Assembly: GCA_949317995.1 (NCBI GenBank)
Contig: OX439036.1
Coordinates: forward strand, 20,434,854 to 20,498,853
Source of the DNA: Acholoe squamosa
Lineage: Eukaryota; Annelida; Polychaeta; Phyllodocida; Polynoidae
Direction of reading: 5' to 3'
Length of the DNA stretch: 64,000 nt
Part shown: piece by piece, positions 1-10,962 of the stretch
Position numbering within the stretch: position 1 is the stretch's first letter
Layout: every line of letters starts with the position of its first letter
The notes under the pieces: model-generated
Databases searched by the model: none
What the model saw: only the letters and a program-made list of their open reading frames with translations
Told to the model about the DNA's origin: nothing
Position numbers and translations under genes: made by a program

Positions 1-1460
1 CCAACTTGTGACAGGTATATTTTAACATTAGGGAGTGGGTGAGTATGGGAATGAGGGAAGTGAAAGAGCAGGGGGGTGACCGACGGGTGAGTTGGGGCAT
101 GGTAGAATGAGGTGAGTAGGGGGGTAAGGGATTGGCCATTTCACAACAGCACAAGTGTAGAGGTCATAGACAGAGGCGATTAAGTTGTATTCTACATGCT
201 TCACATTTCTTAATATCTCATAAAGAATATATTATTGTCAGCAAAACCTGCCTTAAGTAGCTAATATGGCAATAATCAAAGTGAAAACAGTTAGATGTGA
301 ATCCTCTGCTGGACATATGTGGTGAAAAGGGAAAAAGACATAAAAAAACATGCTGATAAATTCCAATCAAGATAATATTTCAAAGACTTACCTCTGCCTG
401 TACACATTGTGTGTACATGATTGTATTCTTAAATAACTGTTTTCATAGCAATCTTAATTCTTACATGTTTTGACACCAGCTCACTATGAGACCAACCAGA
501 TAATAACCATTATTGTCATAGAAAGTCATAACATATTGTCATTGTTCCTATTGTGTCCCTTTGGGGCTTATAATAAAAGCTATGTAAAGTTATTTCCATG
601 GCTTTGTGTTATCCCTGGGGCTAGGTTTGTGTCACTATAATGCCACTGATGATTTCTACATTGGCCTTTGTAATAAAAAGAAATACTAGGTTTTAATAGA
701 CCCATGGCAAGTGGAAAGATTTCACTTTACTCAATGTTCGCCTGTGCCCAAGAGGGTGAGAAGCTGAGATGAGAGCTCATGTAGAGAAAGATCTCCAACA
801 CCCTAAATACGAAATCTGATGCTATCTCTTAACATGATTTGTAACAGCAGACAATGTCTTATCTCATCCACAGTATTAACAAAAACTTGGATTGAAGATG
901 GAGGGACATTTGATGGAAAAAGTGTTTAAGGTTTTACTTGGAAGTGGGAATGCTTAAGTCAACGGGTGGAGAGGGCTGGAGTGGCAATGATCAGACTCTG
1001 GAATCACCCATGTGGGGTTACTTAGGGTCATCTGTGGTCGTGAGAAGGGTAGATGTATCTTTGTAACCTTTAGCAGTTAAAGTTAGGTACCGCCGTGGGA
1101 CACATTAGCGCCAAGGCATGTCAGGGACTTGAGTGCAATTTGTTTCATTGACGTCCAGCAATGCAGCCCCAGGGATGAAGGCCTATATCTCCAGGAGGAC
1201 ATTTCCTGCCTCAGGATGAGAATTGGGAGTGTTGGGATTGAATCGATAACATTTCTATACTGTAATAGGATTTGTCCTGTTGCTTTACAACATGCATCAT
1301 CAACAATTGTTGAACTCTTTTATCTTCAATCTGCAAGCGAATGTCACTAATTTCTTATTCCATTCAATTTTACAGGGAAATGAACAATGGTTTCCTTAGA
1401 CTAATCTAAGTGTTATATCAATTGCTTCATCACAGATAGATAAGGAGCATAATTTCAAAA
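1..1460. other. No recognised feature
   Basis: Only short stop-rich frames, the longest 73 codons with no motif. No repeat partner was seen in the window. Confidence 0.5.
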
Positions 1461-2029
1461 TAGCATAAGGTCATTGGTAGTATATAGGGGTAAACTCAGC
1501 ACATAGCTACAGCTACTGAAATCTCTTTGACCTAATTAAAAACTGGAAGTGACCTGGTTTTGAGACCAGAAGTGACCATATATGGTCAAGTGACCTACTT
1601 TCTAGAGCTCTGATTGGCTGAGAGCTATGACGTCATCACATGATGATCATGTGACCAAAACAAAAAACATAAACAATAACAGACCGACCACATGGTTAGC
1701 ATGCTCACCACAGAAGAAAATGCAAACAAAAACAAACTGAGTCTTGCGCAAGGTAAACACACCACCAGCTGCTGTAGCAGCCAGCTGCACCTTGTTTATT
1801 TCTATAGTCGCCATGCATGCGGTGTGCTTGCACCATATGTTTTTACTATGCTGCTAAAATACTTAAGGGGTGCCCCCCTACCCCATAATTTACCTTACCT
1901 TACCCTACCCTACTGTACCCTTCCCTATTTTACCTACCTACCTACCTACCAACTTCAACCTAGTTTACCTTTAGTTATTTATTTTTATGTTGTGGTGGGA
2001 GAATGTCATGATGTAGGTGCTAAAAGTTA

Positions 2030-3450
2030 GCACTTTTTCTAATCCATTTTGCATACGGCGATGTGTAAAGAGTCTTTAGAGGCACCATTTGATCTAATTT
2101 CACGATTTATATGGGTTCCATTGTTTAAGCTGTTCTGTCCACTGACGAATTGTTCATGTAACCCCAGGGGGCTGTCTGTAACCCTGTGCCCCACTTGTTT
2201 GCTGCCAGTAATTTCAAGTGATGTGTCCTTAGGTGGACATGTCCTTGGCAACACTGTCCAGCTGCTCACCTTGTGCTGCAGAGTTAGTAGGATCCTTTAA
2301 CAGTTGTTAAGAACCATGCCTGCTTCCAATGCCTGGTGTGTCTGGCTGCTTGACCTTTGGCCAGAAGGGATTGTGTTTTTCAGGCATAGTGGGTCCTTGG
2401 CTAACTGCTAACCCACTATAGTGAAACTTGGTTATGCCAAACTCCCTTATAACGAAATCTGGATATAACAAACAAATATGCTTAGTCACAAACCTCTCCT
2501 ATACATTTATATAATAAAATAACTTGGTTAGAACGAAGTACTGTTGGTGTCAACTTGTTTATAATGAAGTAATTTCGACCCCCTAAGTTGGAAATTATGT
2601 AAAAATTCCTGATTTTATGTGCTGACACTGATTTAGTAAGCCTTTGATGACTTAAAAAGCGGCACCTGGGCAAAGTGGGAGTGCATGACAGGAGATGAAA
2701 GAGGGTGTTAGGGGAGGTGTAATGCCCCCTGGATGAAGTATGAGGGGCAGGAGGAAGTTGGGTGAGTTGTTAGCAGTCGCTAGACAAACTGTGAGCGGCA
2801 GGAGGTGTAGAAGGGTGTTAGGTGAGATGTTAGCAACCCCTGGGTGAAGTGTGGGTGGCAGGAGGTGCATAGGGCCAGCTAGGCAGCCAAAGAACCCCTG
2901 ATACACGACCTAACATCCCTTTGATCTATCCACCCCTCCTGCCACCCAATGGGCCAACTAGGTGGCTAAAGCAGCCCTGGTACACGACCTAACATCTACC
3001 CACCCCTTCTACCGCCCATAGGGCCAGCTAGGCAGGCAAAGAAGCCCTGATACATGGCCTAACATCTCTTTGACCACCCCTTCCTCTCCCCTTTAATGAT
3101 GTGGACTTGGTTACAACAAAATTCGGTTACAACGAAATATTTGAGCTTGTAACAAGGGGTTCGTTGTACGTTTTACTGTAGTATCTTCAGTGAAGTGGGT
3201 GTTACCCAGTTTCCCAGTGTACACTTGAGGAGCATTGACTGTCCTAAAGTTATATCCAGGGCTGCTACATCAGCAGGCAGGAGTGTAGTCAAAGCCTGAT
3301 CAGAATCAAGGTCTACCTTTCTCAGTAAATCCATGGACTTTTTAAGACCAGATTCTTTGCCCCAGTCAGTGAAATTGAAGGGGGCTTGCTCCCTTCTTGG
3401 TTATCATCCCCTTGCTCTGAGGTGGGCTCCTCAAAGTTGCTGCTGCTGCT
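2030..3450 (-). pseudogene. Gag-like coding remnant in the left arm of the palindrome
   Basis: Interrupted by the nested element. On the minus strand, 3450-3182 reads PPSISLTGAKNLV, then after a frameshift in an A-run SMDLLRKVDLDSDQA, LLPADVAALDITLGQS and LKCTLGNWVTP. Beyond the insertion come HNPFWPKVKQPDTPG and, near 2270-2040, LEITGSKQVGHRV and SGQNSLNNGTHI. The same peptides recur in the right arm, so the pattern was once protein-coding. I do not recognise the family; a retroelement gag is a guess. Confidence 0.5.
2419..3178. mobile_element. Non-autonomous pogo/Tc1-mariner-like element, 760 bp, nested
   Basis: The ends are TAGTGAAACTTGG and, on the other strand, CAGTAAAACGTAC. TA dinucleotides flank it at 2417-2418 and 3179-3180. 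The matching place in the inverted arm (around 8620) is uninterrupted and has a single TA, so it is the pre-insertion site. Inside are GTTATAACGAAAT-type subterminal repeats, typical of pogo/Tigger relatives, and a degenerate G-rich minisatellite at ~2660-3060. No transposase. Confidence 0.8.
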
Positions 3451-4117
3451 GCGGAAGCGCGCTGGACACTGAGTGAGTGAGTGAGTGAGTGGGCTGTGTG
3501 AGAGTGCACCCCCTGCACCCAGGTTTCACCTCTTTCCCCTGTCCTCCACCCTAGAGAGGGGAGAGACTGCAGTTAGGTTGTGTCACTTATTTAAGCTCCA
3601 TCAACAAGTTCATGTCCCTTACTCCCTGCTTCCTCCTTTACTCACCCTACCCTATTTTACCTACCTACCTACTTTGGCCTAGTTTACCATTAAATCTTAG
3701 TTAGGGCCTTTTCCCCAGTATGTATTACCCCCATTGAAACTGACCACTGAGTTGCCACTGTGAGCATTGGTGGTGCAAGGTTCACTCACTGCTCAACTGA
3801 TCATGACTCTTGCTTCACTACCTCTGGCCACTTCTCACAAAAGAGAAGCGGAGGTTTTTATTTCAGACATAAGGGGTGGTGTAGAACAAGGTAAGCTATT
3901 CCAACTGTGGCAGTATTGTCCTGAACATCATCCTCCAGACACATTTATTCCTCCCAATTTAGAGTTTAGAGAGTGTTTCCTTCAAAATAACACTGCACCT
4001 TTGATAAGGAACGGCAAACACTCCTTTTTGTCCATCCATACAAAAACTGATCACAAAAAGTAAAATTGGCAGCATGTTGAAAACTAGTAGTTTACACCTC
4101 ACCCTGTTTGCACGCTA

Positions 4118-4222
4118 CACCTGGTAAAGTAGGTAAATAAATTAATCCTTATGTGAGTGAGTAGTTTAAAAGCCTACAGGTTTAAAAGGAACTTACCTTT
4201 GCTAAAATTTTGAAGTATTTCC
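4118..4222 (+). repeat. Direct repeat inside the palindrome (copy 1)
   Basis: Similar to 7411-7520 in the same orientation (ggt-aagtaggt, ataaattaatcct, tgtgagtgag), although the surrounding arms are inverted. Suggests a local rearrangement after the inverted structure formed. Confidence 0.6.
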
Positions 4223-4581
4223 GCCAATGTACAGTGAAGTAGTTTAAAAAGTAGATGCAAATAAAGTTCCAAAGTGTTGTATGTTGTATCCTTGATGTTA
4301 AATCCTGGACAAGGTAGTAGTAGATACAGTATGGGTGGTCAGAGAGCTTGCTGTGTAGAGTGGAGAGTCAGTAATGAGAAGAGCTCGGTGTGTAGAGAGT
4401 AGAGAGTCAGTGTGAGAAGAACTTCCAGGAAACAATGTGCTTTGATTAAATGCAGGCTTGGTCACTTGGTAAGCAAAACCCATGTGACTGGTCAGTGTGA
4501 GCAGAGTGATCATTTTTGTAGTGAGTCACTCTTATCCTATCAACATGTTCCAATTAACCTGCTGCACCCTACAATAGCATG

Positions 4582-4626
4582 CATCTGTCCTTTGCCTGTC
4601 CACCTGAGGGAGTTGTTGTTGACTGG
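4582..4626 (+). repeat. Exact 45-bp direct repeat (copy 1)
   Basis: Identical over 45 bp to 6907-6951 (core TTTGCCTGTCCACCTGAGGG), same strand, 2325 bp apart. The copies lie on either side of the minisatellite core. Confidence 0.85.
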
Positions 4627-4762
4627 AGTAGGGGATCTAAGGCTGGATCTTTGAGGTAGGTATGAATGGGATGCTATATAGTTGGTCTGGATGACCTACG
4701 ACCTTATTTTGGGGGTGAGGAATTCGAATCTGTTATGTGAACAGTGCTCCAGGTGTCAGAAC

Positions 4763-4794
4763 AAGGTCAAAAATGAGGTCAAAGGTCAAGGTCA
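4763..4794 (+). promoter_or_regulatory. Cluster of nuclear-receptor half-sites
   Basis: Four AGGTCA half-sites, three of them adjacent: 4776-4781, 4783-4788 (1-nt gap, DR1) and 4789-4794 (no gap, DR0). DR1 is the type bound by HNF4 or RXR heterodimers. More AGGTCA sites follow near 4965-5005. It could be a chance feature of repeat DNA. Confidence 0.35.
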
Positions 4795-5639
4795 GCCCCA
4801 AAATGGGTCCAGTGAGAAAATATGCATCTATCATGATTCATCGGTGAAATGAGAAAATAGTTACTTTGACCCATGGGCCACAATGATTGTCATACAGCTT
4901 CAATATTTGGTATTTGCATAGTCTATGAGAACTAGCTACCTCATGTCAACATATCAGATGACCTCTACCAAGGTCAAGGTTATCTTGCCAAGGTCATATA
5001 TAGGAATTTCTATTGAAGTGGTAGATTTTCCTATATCTGTTTATGATGTAGCAAGAAAACAATGTTACATGTGGTAAAGCTCACCTGTATTCATTTATAA
5101 GGATTGTCTGTGTAATTGGCAATCATGGAATATATGGTATGTTACCATGGCAACCAGGATGTATTGTCTGCATTATGGGGTAAAATTCCTCATTATTTCA
5201 ACTACCAGGGTACTGCTGTTTTATAATGTGGAGCATTACACTTGTTGTGGTAAAATTAATTTGTAAGATAGGTATCCAAGGATCCCTTTCATCCCTGGAT
5301 TTCTGTTACTCTATGGGATTTGCGTGCAAATCCTGCTTTATGGGGTGAAAGGGGTTAAAACTCATTTGGCCAAGTTCAAGCTCATCTTTTCCAAAGTCAA
5401 AATCTATAATTATTCCATGACACCCCACCTCCTACACTATCATCCAGGTGGTATCTGTACCTTAAAGATCTAAATAGATATCCTGAGGACTCCTGGCATT
5501 ACACATCCCACCCACCTCCTAGGGGCCTCCAGGGACCACCTTTTGCAGGCCTCCTGAGGTTTGCTGTTGGGTACCGACCACTTACTTGGGACGTCATGCC
5601 ACCTCTTAGGGCATCCTGGTGCCTCACAGCAATCTCCTA

Positions 5640-5925
5640 GTGGCTCAAGGGCACCTCCTGCTGCCTTCTTGTAACCTCCTGCTGTGTCCTGTCCACCTGC
5701 TTGTGCATCCCAACCACACTTCTGGGCTGCCTCCCTACTACCTCCTGCTGCCTCCCAGCCACCTCCTGCTGCCTCCTGGCCACCTCCTGCTGCCTCCTGG
5801 CCACCTCCTGCTGCCTCCTGGCCACCTCCTGCTTCCTCCCTGCCACCTCCTGCTGCCTTCTGGCCAATTCCTGCTGCCTCCCTGCCACCTCCTGCTACCT
5901 TCAGGGCCAACTTCTGGTGCATCCC
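5640..5925 (+). repeat. 21-bp minisatellite (CCACCTCCTGCTGCCTCCTGG type)
   Basis: At least ten tandem units of 21 bp, about 80-100% alike, purest at 5758-5930. Because 21 is divisible by three and the unit has no stop in several frames, it produces long heptad-repeat ORFs on both strands. These are artefacts. Reverse-complement partner of the array at 6240-6740. Confidence 0.9.
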
Positions 5926-6119
5926 AACCACCTTACAATATTGCCCTTAGAATTAAGATTAATGGCAAATTTAGCTACCTGCGTTGTTAGGTTGTCTAGT
6001 GCCATAAATTGATAATTTAGTTTTTTTTTTATATTGAGAGGTATTTTCTTACACTGGTATGCAATATTAGCCAGGTCACTCCTAGCTTCCAAGGATATAT
6101 CTAGGAGTCTCCATTAGGT

Positions 6120-6750
6120 GGCCTGGAAGCACCACAGGGTGGCAGGGAGACACCAGAAGGCGGTCAGAATGCACCAGGAGGTGCTCAGATGACATCATGA
6201 TGTGGTCAGAAGGCATTATGATGTGAAGGCTTCATGAGTTGGTCACAATGCACCAGGAGGTGACAGGGAGGCACCAGGAGGTGACAGGGAGGCACCAGGA
6301 GGTGGCTGGGAAGCAGCAGGAGATGACAGAGAGGCACCAGGAGGTAACAGGGAGGCACCAGGAGGTGACTGGGAGGCACCACGAGGTGGCTGGGAGGCAC
6401 CACGAGGTGGCTGGGAGGCACCAGGACGTTGCAGGAAGGCAACAGGAGGCAGGCTGGAGGCAGCAGGAGGTTGGCGGGAGGCACAAGGAGCTGAATGGGA
6501 GGCAGCAGGAGGTGGCCAGGAGGCAGCAGGAGGTGGCAGGGAGGCACCAGGATATAGCAGGGAGGCTGCGAGAGGTGGCTGGGAGGAAGCAGGAGGTGAC
6601 CAGGAGGCAACAGGAGGGAGCCAGTAGTAAGCAGGGCATAGCCAGGACGTAGCAGGACGTTGCAGGAAGGCAACAGGAGGCAGGCTAGAGGCAGCAGGAG
6701 GTTGGCAGGAGGCACAAGGAGCTGAATAGGAGGCACCAAGAGGTGGCAGG
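6120..6750 (+). repeat. 21-bp minisatellite, inverted partner array
   Basis: Roughly thirty 21-bp units of the GGGAGGCACCAGGAGGTGAC type. A ~100-bp internal duplication (6424-6500 resembles 6650-6730) is visible. Complementary to the 5640-5925 array, with about 200 bp of unique spacer (5935-6115), so the two could form a large hairpin. Confidence 0.88.
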
Positions 6751-6906
6751 TATATACCAGAGGTCCATCGTAGGTCGATTTAGTGGATTTCCCTATGGAG
6801 GCTAACATGATGTTACATGCTCTGTCAGTGTATTGGAGGTGTTGTGTCCATATCCTCCTTAGATTGGGATGGTGATCAACCTCATCCTGTTTGCCATGAG
6901 GCAGTC

Positions 6907-6951
6907 CATCTGTCCTTTGCCTGTCCACCTGAGGGAGTTGTTGTTGACTGG
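6907..6951 (+). repeat. Exact 45-bp direct repeat (copy 2)
   Basis: Partner of 4582-4626. The perfect match, inside arms that are otherwise diverged, suggests a recent copy or gene conversion. Confidence 0.85.
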
Positions 6952-7039
6952 GAGGATTAGCCTTTTTTGGTACCCTTTTAGCTGTGTTAACATCGGGAAC
7001 CAGGGCTGTGTCCTCCAGTCTGTTGCTATAAGTTGCACA

Positions 7040-7260
7040 CAGTGAAATCTTGTGTGTAAAAGTGTTTTTTTTTGTGAAATTTGTTTTTTTGTGAAAAGAA
7101 GACATAGGTTAAAACTGTTTTTTAAGGTTAAATCTTGTGTGTAAAAAGTGGAAATTCTGTAAGATTTAGGTAAATTTGTAAAATTATTGTAGCATTTCTG
7201 CTGAAATAAGGAAAATCTTGTGTGTAAAAAGTGGAAATTTAGGTATATTTCTTTCATTTT
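7040..7260 (+). repeat. ~84-bp tandem repeat, about 2.5 copies
   Basis: AAATCTTGTGTGTAAAA recurs at about 7045, 7130 and 7213, each followed by gaaatt-rich sequence. Confidence 0.7.
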
Positions 7261-8329
7261 GTAGAAAGAATACCTAGGTTAATGGTGTGTGTGTGGCAAT
7301 TTGGAAATTTGGAAATTTTGACTTGATTGTTGGGTCCTATATGAAACATTGTGGTGTGTATTTATCAGTTTCGTGTTACACTTTTTGGGCGTTTATACCG
7401 TGTTTCTAGATGTGTAGCTGGTGAAGTAGGTTTATAAATTAATCCTGATGTGAGTGAGCAGTGTAGAAAGCTATAGGTGTAATGGAGCTAACTTTTGCTT
7501 GATCTTGAAGGAATTTCCACCATGCTGATTTTCAACATGCTAATCTTTTGGAGCATGTAGCACAGATGGTCGTGACCAGCTGATAACATGCAAACAGCAT
7601 GTTTATTATACAAGCACGAACCAGTGTCTGGTTGTTGTTGTTGTTGTTGTGGGGGGTTGTGGTGGGAGAATGTTATGATGAGTGGGACTAGAGGTAAGGA
7701 TGAAATCCACATTTGTTTTTTGATCCTGGAGGATAGATGGCAATGGCAGTGGTGTAGCATGCAAACAGGGTGGGGTATAAACATCCTGCCAATTTTTAAT
7801 TTTTGTGATCAGTTTTTTTTTATCGATGGACGAAAGGAGTGTTTACCGTTCTTTATCAAAGGTACAGTGTTGTTTTGAAGGAAGCACTCTCTAAAATTTA
7901 AATTGGGAGGAATAGATGCATCTGAAGGATGATAAAAACCTCTGTTTCTCTTTTTGTGAGAAGCAGATAAGCTCAGAGGTAGTGAAGCAGGAGCCATGAT
8001 CAGCTGAGCAGTGAGTGAACCTTGTACCATCAATGCCCACAGTGGCAACTTGGTGGTCAGTTTAAGTGGGGGTAATACATACTGGGGAAAAGGCCCTAAC
8101 TAAGATTTAACCTGGTAAACTAGGCTAAAGTAGGTAGGTAAAGTAGGGTAGTGTGAGTAAAGGAGGAAGCAGGGAGTAAGGGACATCAACTTGTTGATGG
8201 AGTTTAAATAAGTGACATAAAATAACTGCAGCCCCTCCCCTCTCTAAGGTGGAGGACAGGGGAAAGGTGTAAAACCCGGATGCAGGGGGTGCACTCTCAC
8301 ACAGCCCACTCACTCACTCACTGTCCAGC

Positions 8330-9020
8330 ATGCGTCGGCAGCTGCTATCGGCAGCAGCAGCAGCAACTTTTAGGAGTCAGCAGGGGGATGATAACTAAGA
8401 AGGGAAGCGAGCCCCCTTCAATTTCACTGACTGGGGGAAAGAAGTTGGTCTCAAAAAAGTCCATGGATTTACTAAGAAAGCAAGACCTGGATTCTGAGCA
8501 GATTTTGATTACACTCCTGCCTGCTGACGTAGCAGCCCTCTGGGCATAACTTTAGGACAGTCAATGCTCCTCAAGTGTACACTGGAACAACTGGGTAACA
8601 CCATTTTATTGAAGATACTAGCAGGTTAACAGTTAGCCAGGGACCCACTGTGCCTAAAAATGGTCAGGACATAATCCCTTCTGGCCAAAGATCAAGCAGC
8701 CAGACAAACCAGGCATTATTGGAAGCAGGCATGGTTCTGAACCAACTGTTAAAGGATCCTATTAACTCTGCACTAGGTGAACAGCTGGACAGTGGTGCCA
8801 AGGACATGTCCACCTAAGGATACATCACTTGGATTTACTGGCAGCAAAACAAGTGGGACACAGGGTTACAGAGAGCCCTCTTGGGTTACATGAACAAGTC
8901 ACCAGTGGACAGAACAGCTTAAACAATGGAACCCATATAAATTGTGAAATTAGATCAAATGGTGCTTCTTAGGACTCTCAAGTTCAAACTTAAGTTTACA
9001 CATAGCAGTATGCAAAATTG
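8330..9020 (+). pseudogene. Gag-like coding remnant in the right arm of the palindrome
   Basis: The inverted partner of the left-arm remnant. Frames read EPPSISLTGGKKLVSKKSMD, LLRKQDLDSEQILITLLPAD and VAAL, then after frameshifts NPFWPKIKQPDKPG and SGQNSLNNGTHI. This arm keeps the frame across the A-run that is shifted in the left arm, while the left arm keeps frame where this one is shifted. Function unknown. Confidence 0.5.
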
Positions 9021-10273
9021 GTTAGAAAAAAAGTGCTAACTTTTAGCACCTACATCATTAAGTTCTCCCACCACAATGTAAAAATAAATAAGCAAAGGTA
9101 AACTAGGTAGACAGTGAAACATTTGACTTACATTGTCATCGACTTTGCACATGCGCATTCAAGATTTATATCAGAGCCCGAGAAAGTAGGTCACATCCCC
9201 ATATCTTGCCACTTCCAGTTTCAAAACTAGGTCACTTCCAGTTTCATAACTAGGTCAAACAGATTTCAGTAGCTGTAGCCATGCGCTGAGTTTACCCCTG
9301 TATACTACTGTCACTGATCCTATGCTAGTCACTATTGGTGCATTTCTTGGTGACTTGAGGTATTTCACCAGGAGGCCATTTCTTAACATTACAACTCATT
9401 CCAAAAACCCCAAAGGAATAGCACAGACATTTGAAAGAGTACGACACAGTGTGATCGTAGTACCTGAAGAAATGGCCTCCCACTATATTGGGAAAAGCCT
9501 CTGCTTTGGTGTTCCACACACAGCAAAGAAATGCCATGCTGACCAACATTGCTGCCCAATTCATTATAACTCAACATGTGTAGTAGGGGGCTACGTTTTT
9601 CCACTGTGTGTGTATCAGATTATTAGATTTTCATCAAACCAAGATCCATCTACTGACTCATTTACCAAGTTACTATCTTATCAGCAAAAAACATGACCTT
9701 GTTGCTATTTTCCCTCAGGGGATGCTGCCAGGGGTGGGGCCAGTGGGTGATATCCTCTCATTGAACTTCCCTTTCCAGTCACATCTCCCATGAATACACA
9801 AGACCCCTTGGGACCTTCCTCATAACTGCATGCCAGGCCTCATTCTCCCAAAGAGAGTCAGTGCTCATGCAACAAGGCAGAGAGATGCATGTTTGCAGGG
9901 GCTCAGTTTAAAATTGGCAAATCTGAAATGAGAGTCCAGGGATAGTGAGACAATATGCAGGATTAAATACAACCAGGCCATGTCAGACGGACTTGAACAA
10001 AATGAGTCTGGCCTGGAGGAAAGAGGAGAGCCATGAAGGGACAGATCTGACTTTGAGTTAACGAGGTATAGATTATTGTTACAGGGATCCTAAGTATACA
10101 TGGCCTGTCAAATTGAACATTATACCACTATTCTGGTACCTCCCTTACTGTTGTGCCCTGATTTTACCATGCATTATCAGAGCATATAGGCACTGTTTTA
10201 ACATTTCTGCTGCTTTTTGGCAAAAACGAGATTTTTGGCCATTTTCGGTTCCATGATAGCTCTCTGATGATTA

Positions 10274-10275
<2 letters not shown>

Positions 10276-10338
<63 letters not shown>
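10276..10338. repeat. (TA)n microsatellite
   Basis: About 63 bp of pure TA. One of six long TA tracts in the window; it yields false Tyr-Ile repeat ORFs. Confidence 0.98.
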
Positions 10339-10344
<6 letters not shown>

Positions 10345-10706
10345 TGCTTCGTCGCTGGTCCCCACCCCATTAAATAAAGCTTGAGGAACAGATAAACCAA
10401 AAGAGGCTAGATAAAAGTATGTACTTTTTTCAAAATTAACTCGGTTTTTCTTTTGAAATTTAGCATCTTTAATATTTTGAACAATTATATCATGATATGA
10501 ATCATTCCTATCAGAATTATTTATAGGATTGAATCATATGAAGGAAAAAAGGTCAACTCTAAAACATCATTTCAAGTCTTGTCTCAGTGCATAACAACAA
10601 GAGACAGCTGACTGTATAAAAGTCTGCCATTTTGAACTCATTTCATGTGCCATCATAATAAGTACTCTTGAAGTAGATTATGCTTAAATATTGCATGGCA
10701 TTTATG

Positions 10707-10708
<2 letters not shown>

Positions 10709-10768
<60 letters not shown>
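10709..10768. repeat. (TA)n microsatellite
   Basis: About 60 bp of pure AT alternation, only 370 bp from the previous tract. Confidence 0.98.
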
Positions 10769-10770
<2 letters not shown>

Positions 10771-10905
10771 ATACTATCAGTCCTATAAATATCTTGGATG
10801 ATACAGACTCAACTTTACTGAGATATGTTGCCCTAAACTTTTGAATTGAGCCCCTCCGAGAGTATGTGCTTGGAGAATGACATTTCCATCATACTTTATG
10901 ATGCA

Positions 10906-10962
10906 ACATCTCGTCACTTAGCAACATCATGTCACTTAGCAATGTCGCATCACTTGGCAACG
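10906..10962 (+). repeat. 18-bp tandem repeat, three copies
   Basis: Three units of the form CAT-N5-TCACTTAGCAA in a row. Confidence 0.7.

Larger units (their letters stand above)
1461..9335. mobile_element. Large quasi-palindromic (foldback-like) element with long inverted arms
   Basis: Left arm 1461-4117 and right arm 7750-9335 are diverged reverse complements. The outer edges match (ggggtaaactcagc near 1487; its complement ends near 9300, extending to tagcata on both sides). Many inner blocks match too, such as the region around 3700-4110 against 7755-8100. The right arm lacks the left arm's ~1570-1960 segment and the nested 2419-3178 insertion. The centre holds two inverted minisatellites. 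No transposase is recognisable, and ends and target duplications are not certain. It could be a foldback-type transposon or two copies of one retroelement in opposite orientation. Confidence 0.7.

Noticed and set aside
1628..1656. TGACGTCA next to a TCACATGATGATCATGTGA near-palindrome as a promoter
   Set aside because: Inside the repeat arm with no gene downstream; left as chance.
5470..7105. Long heptad-repeat ORFs up to 299 codons on both strands
   Set aside because: Caused by a 21-bp minisatellite without stops in several frames. Overlapping ORFs in several frames and no conserved domain.
9322..9696. 124-codon ORF at the edge of the palindrome as a gene
   Set aside because: No motif and no exon-like borders; overlapping frames of similar length on the other strand.
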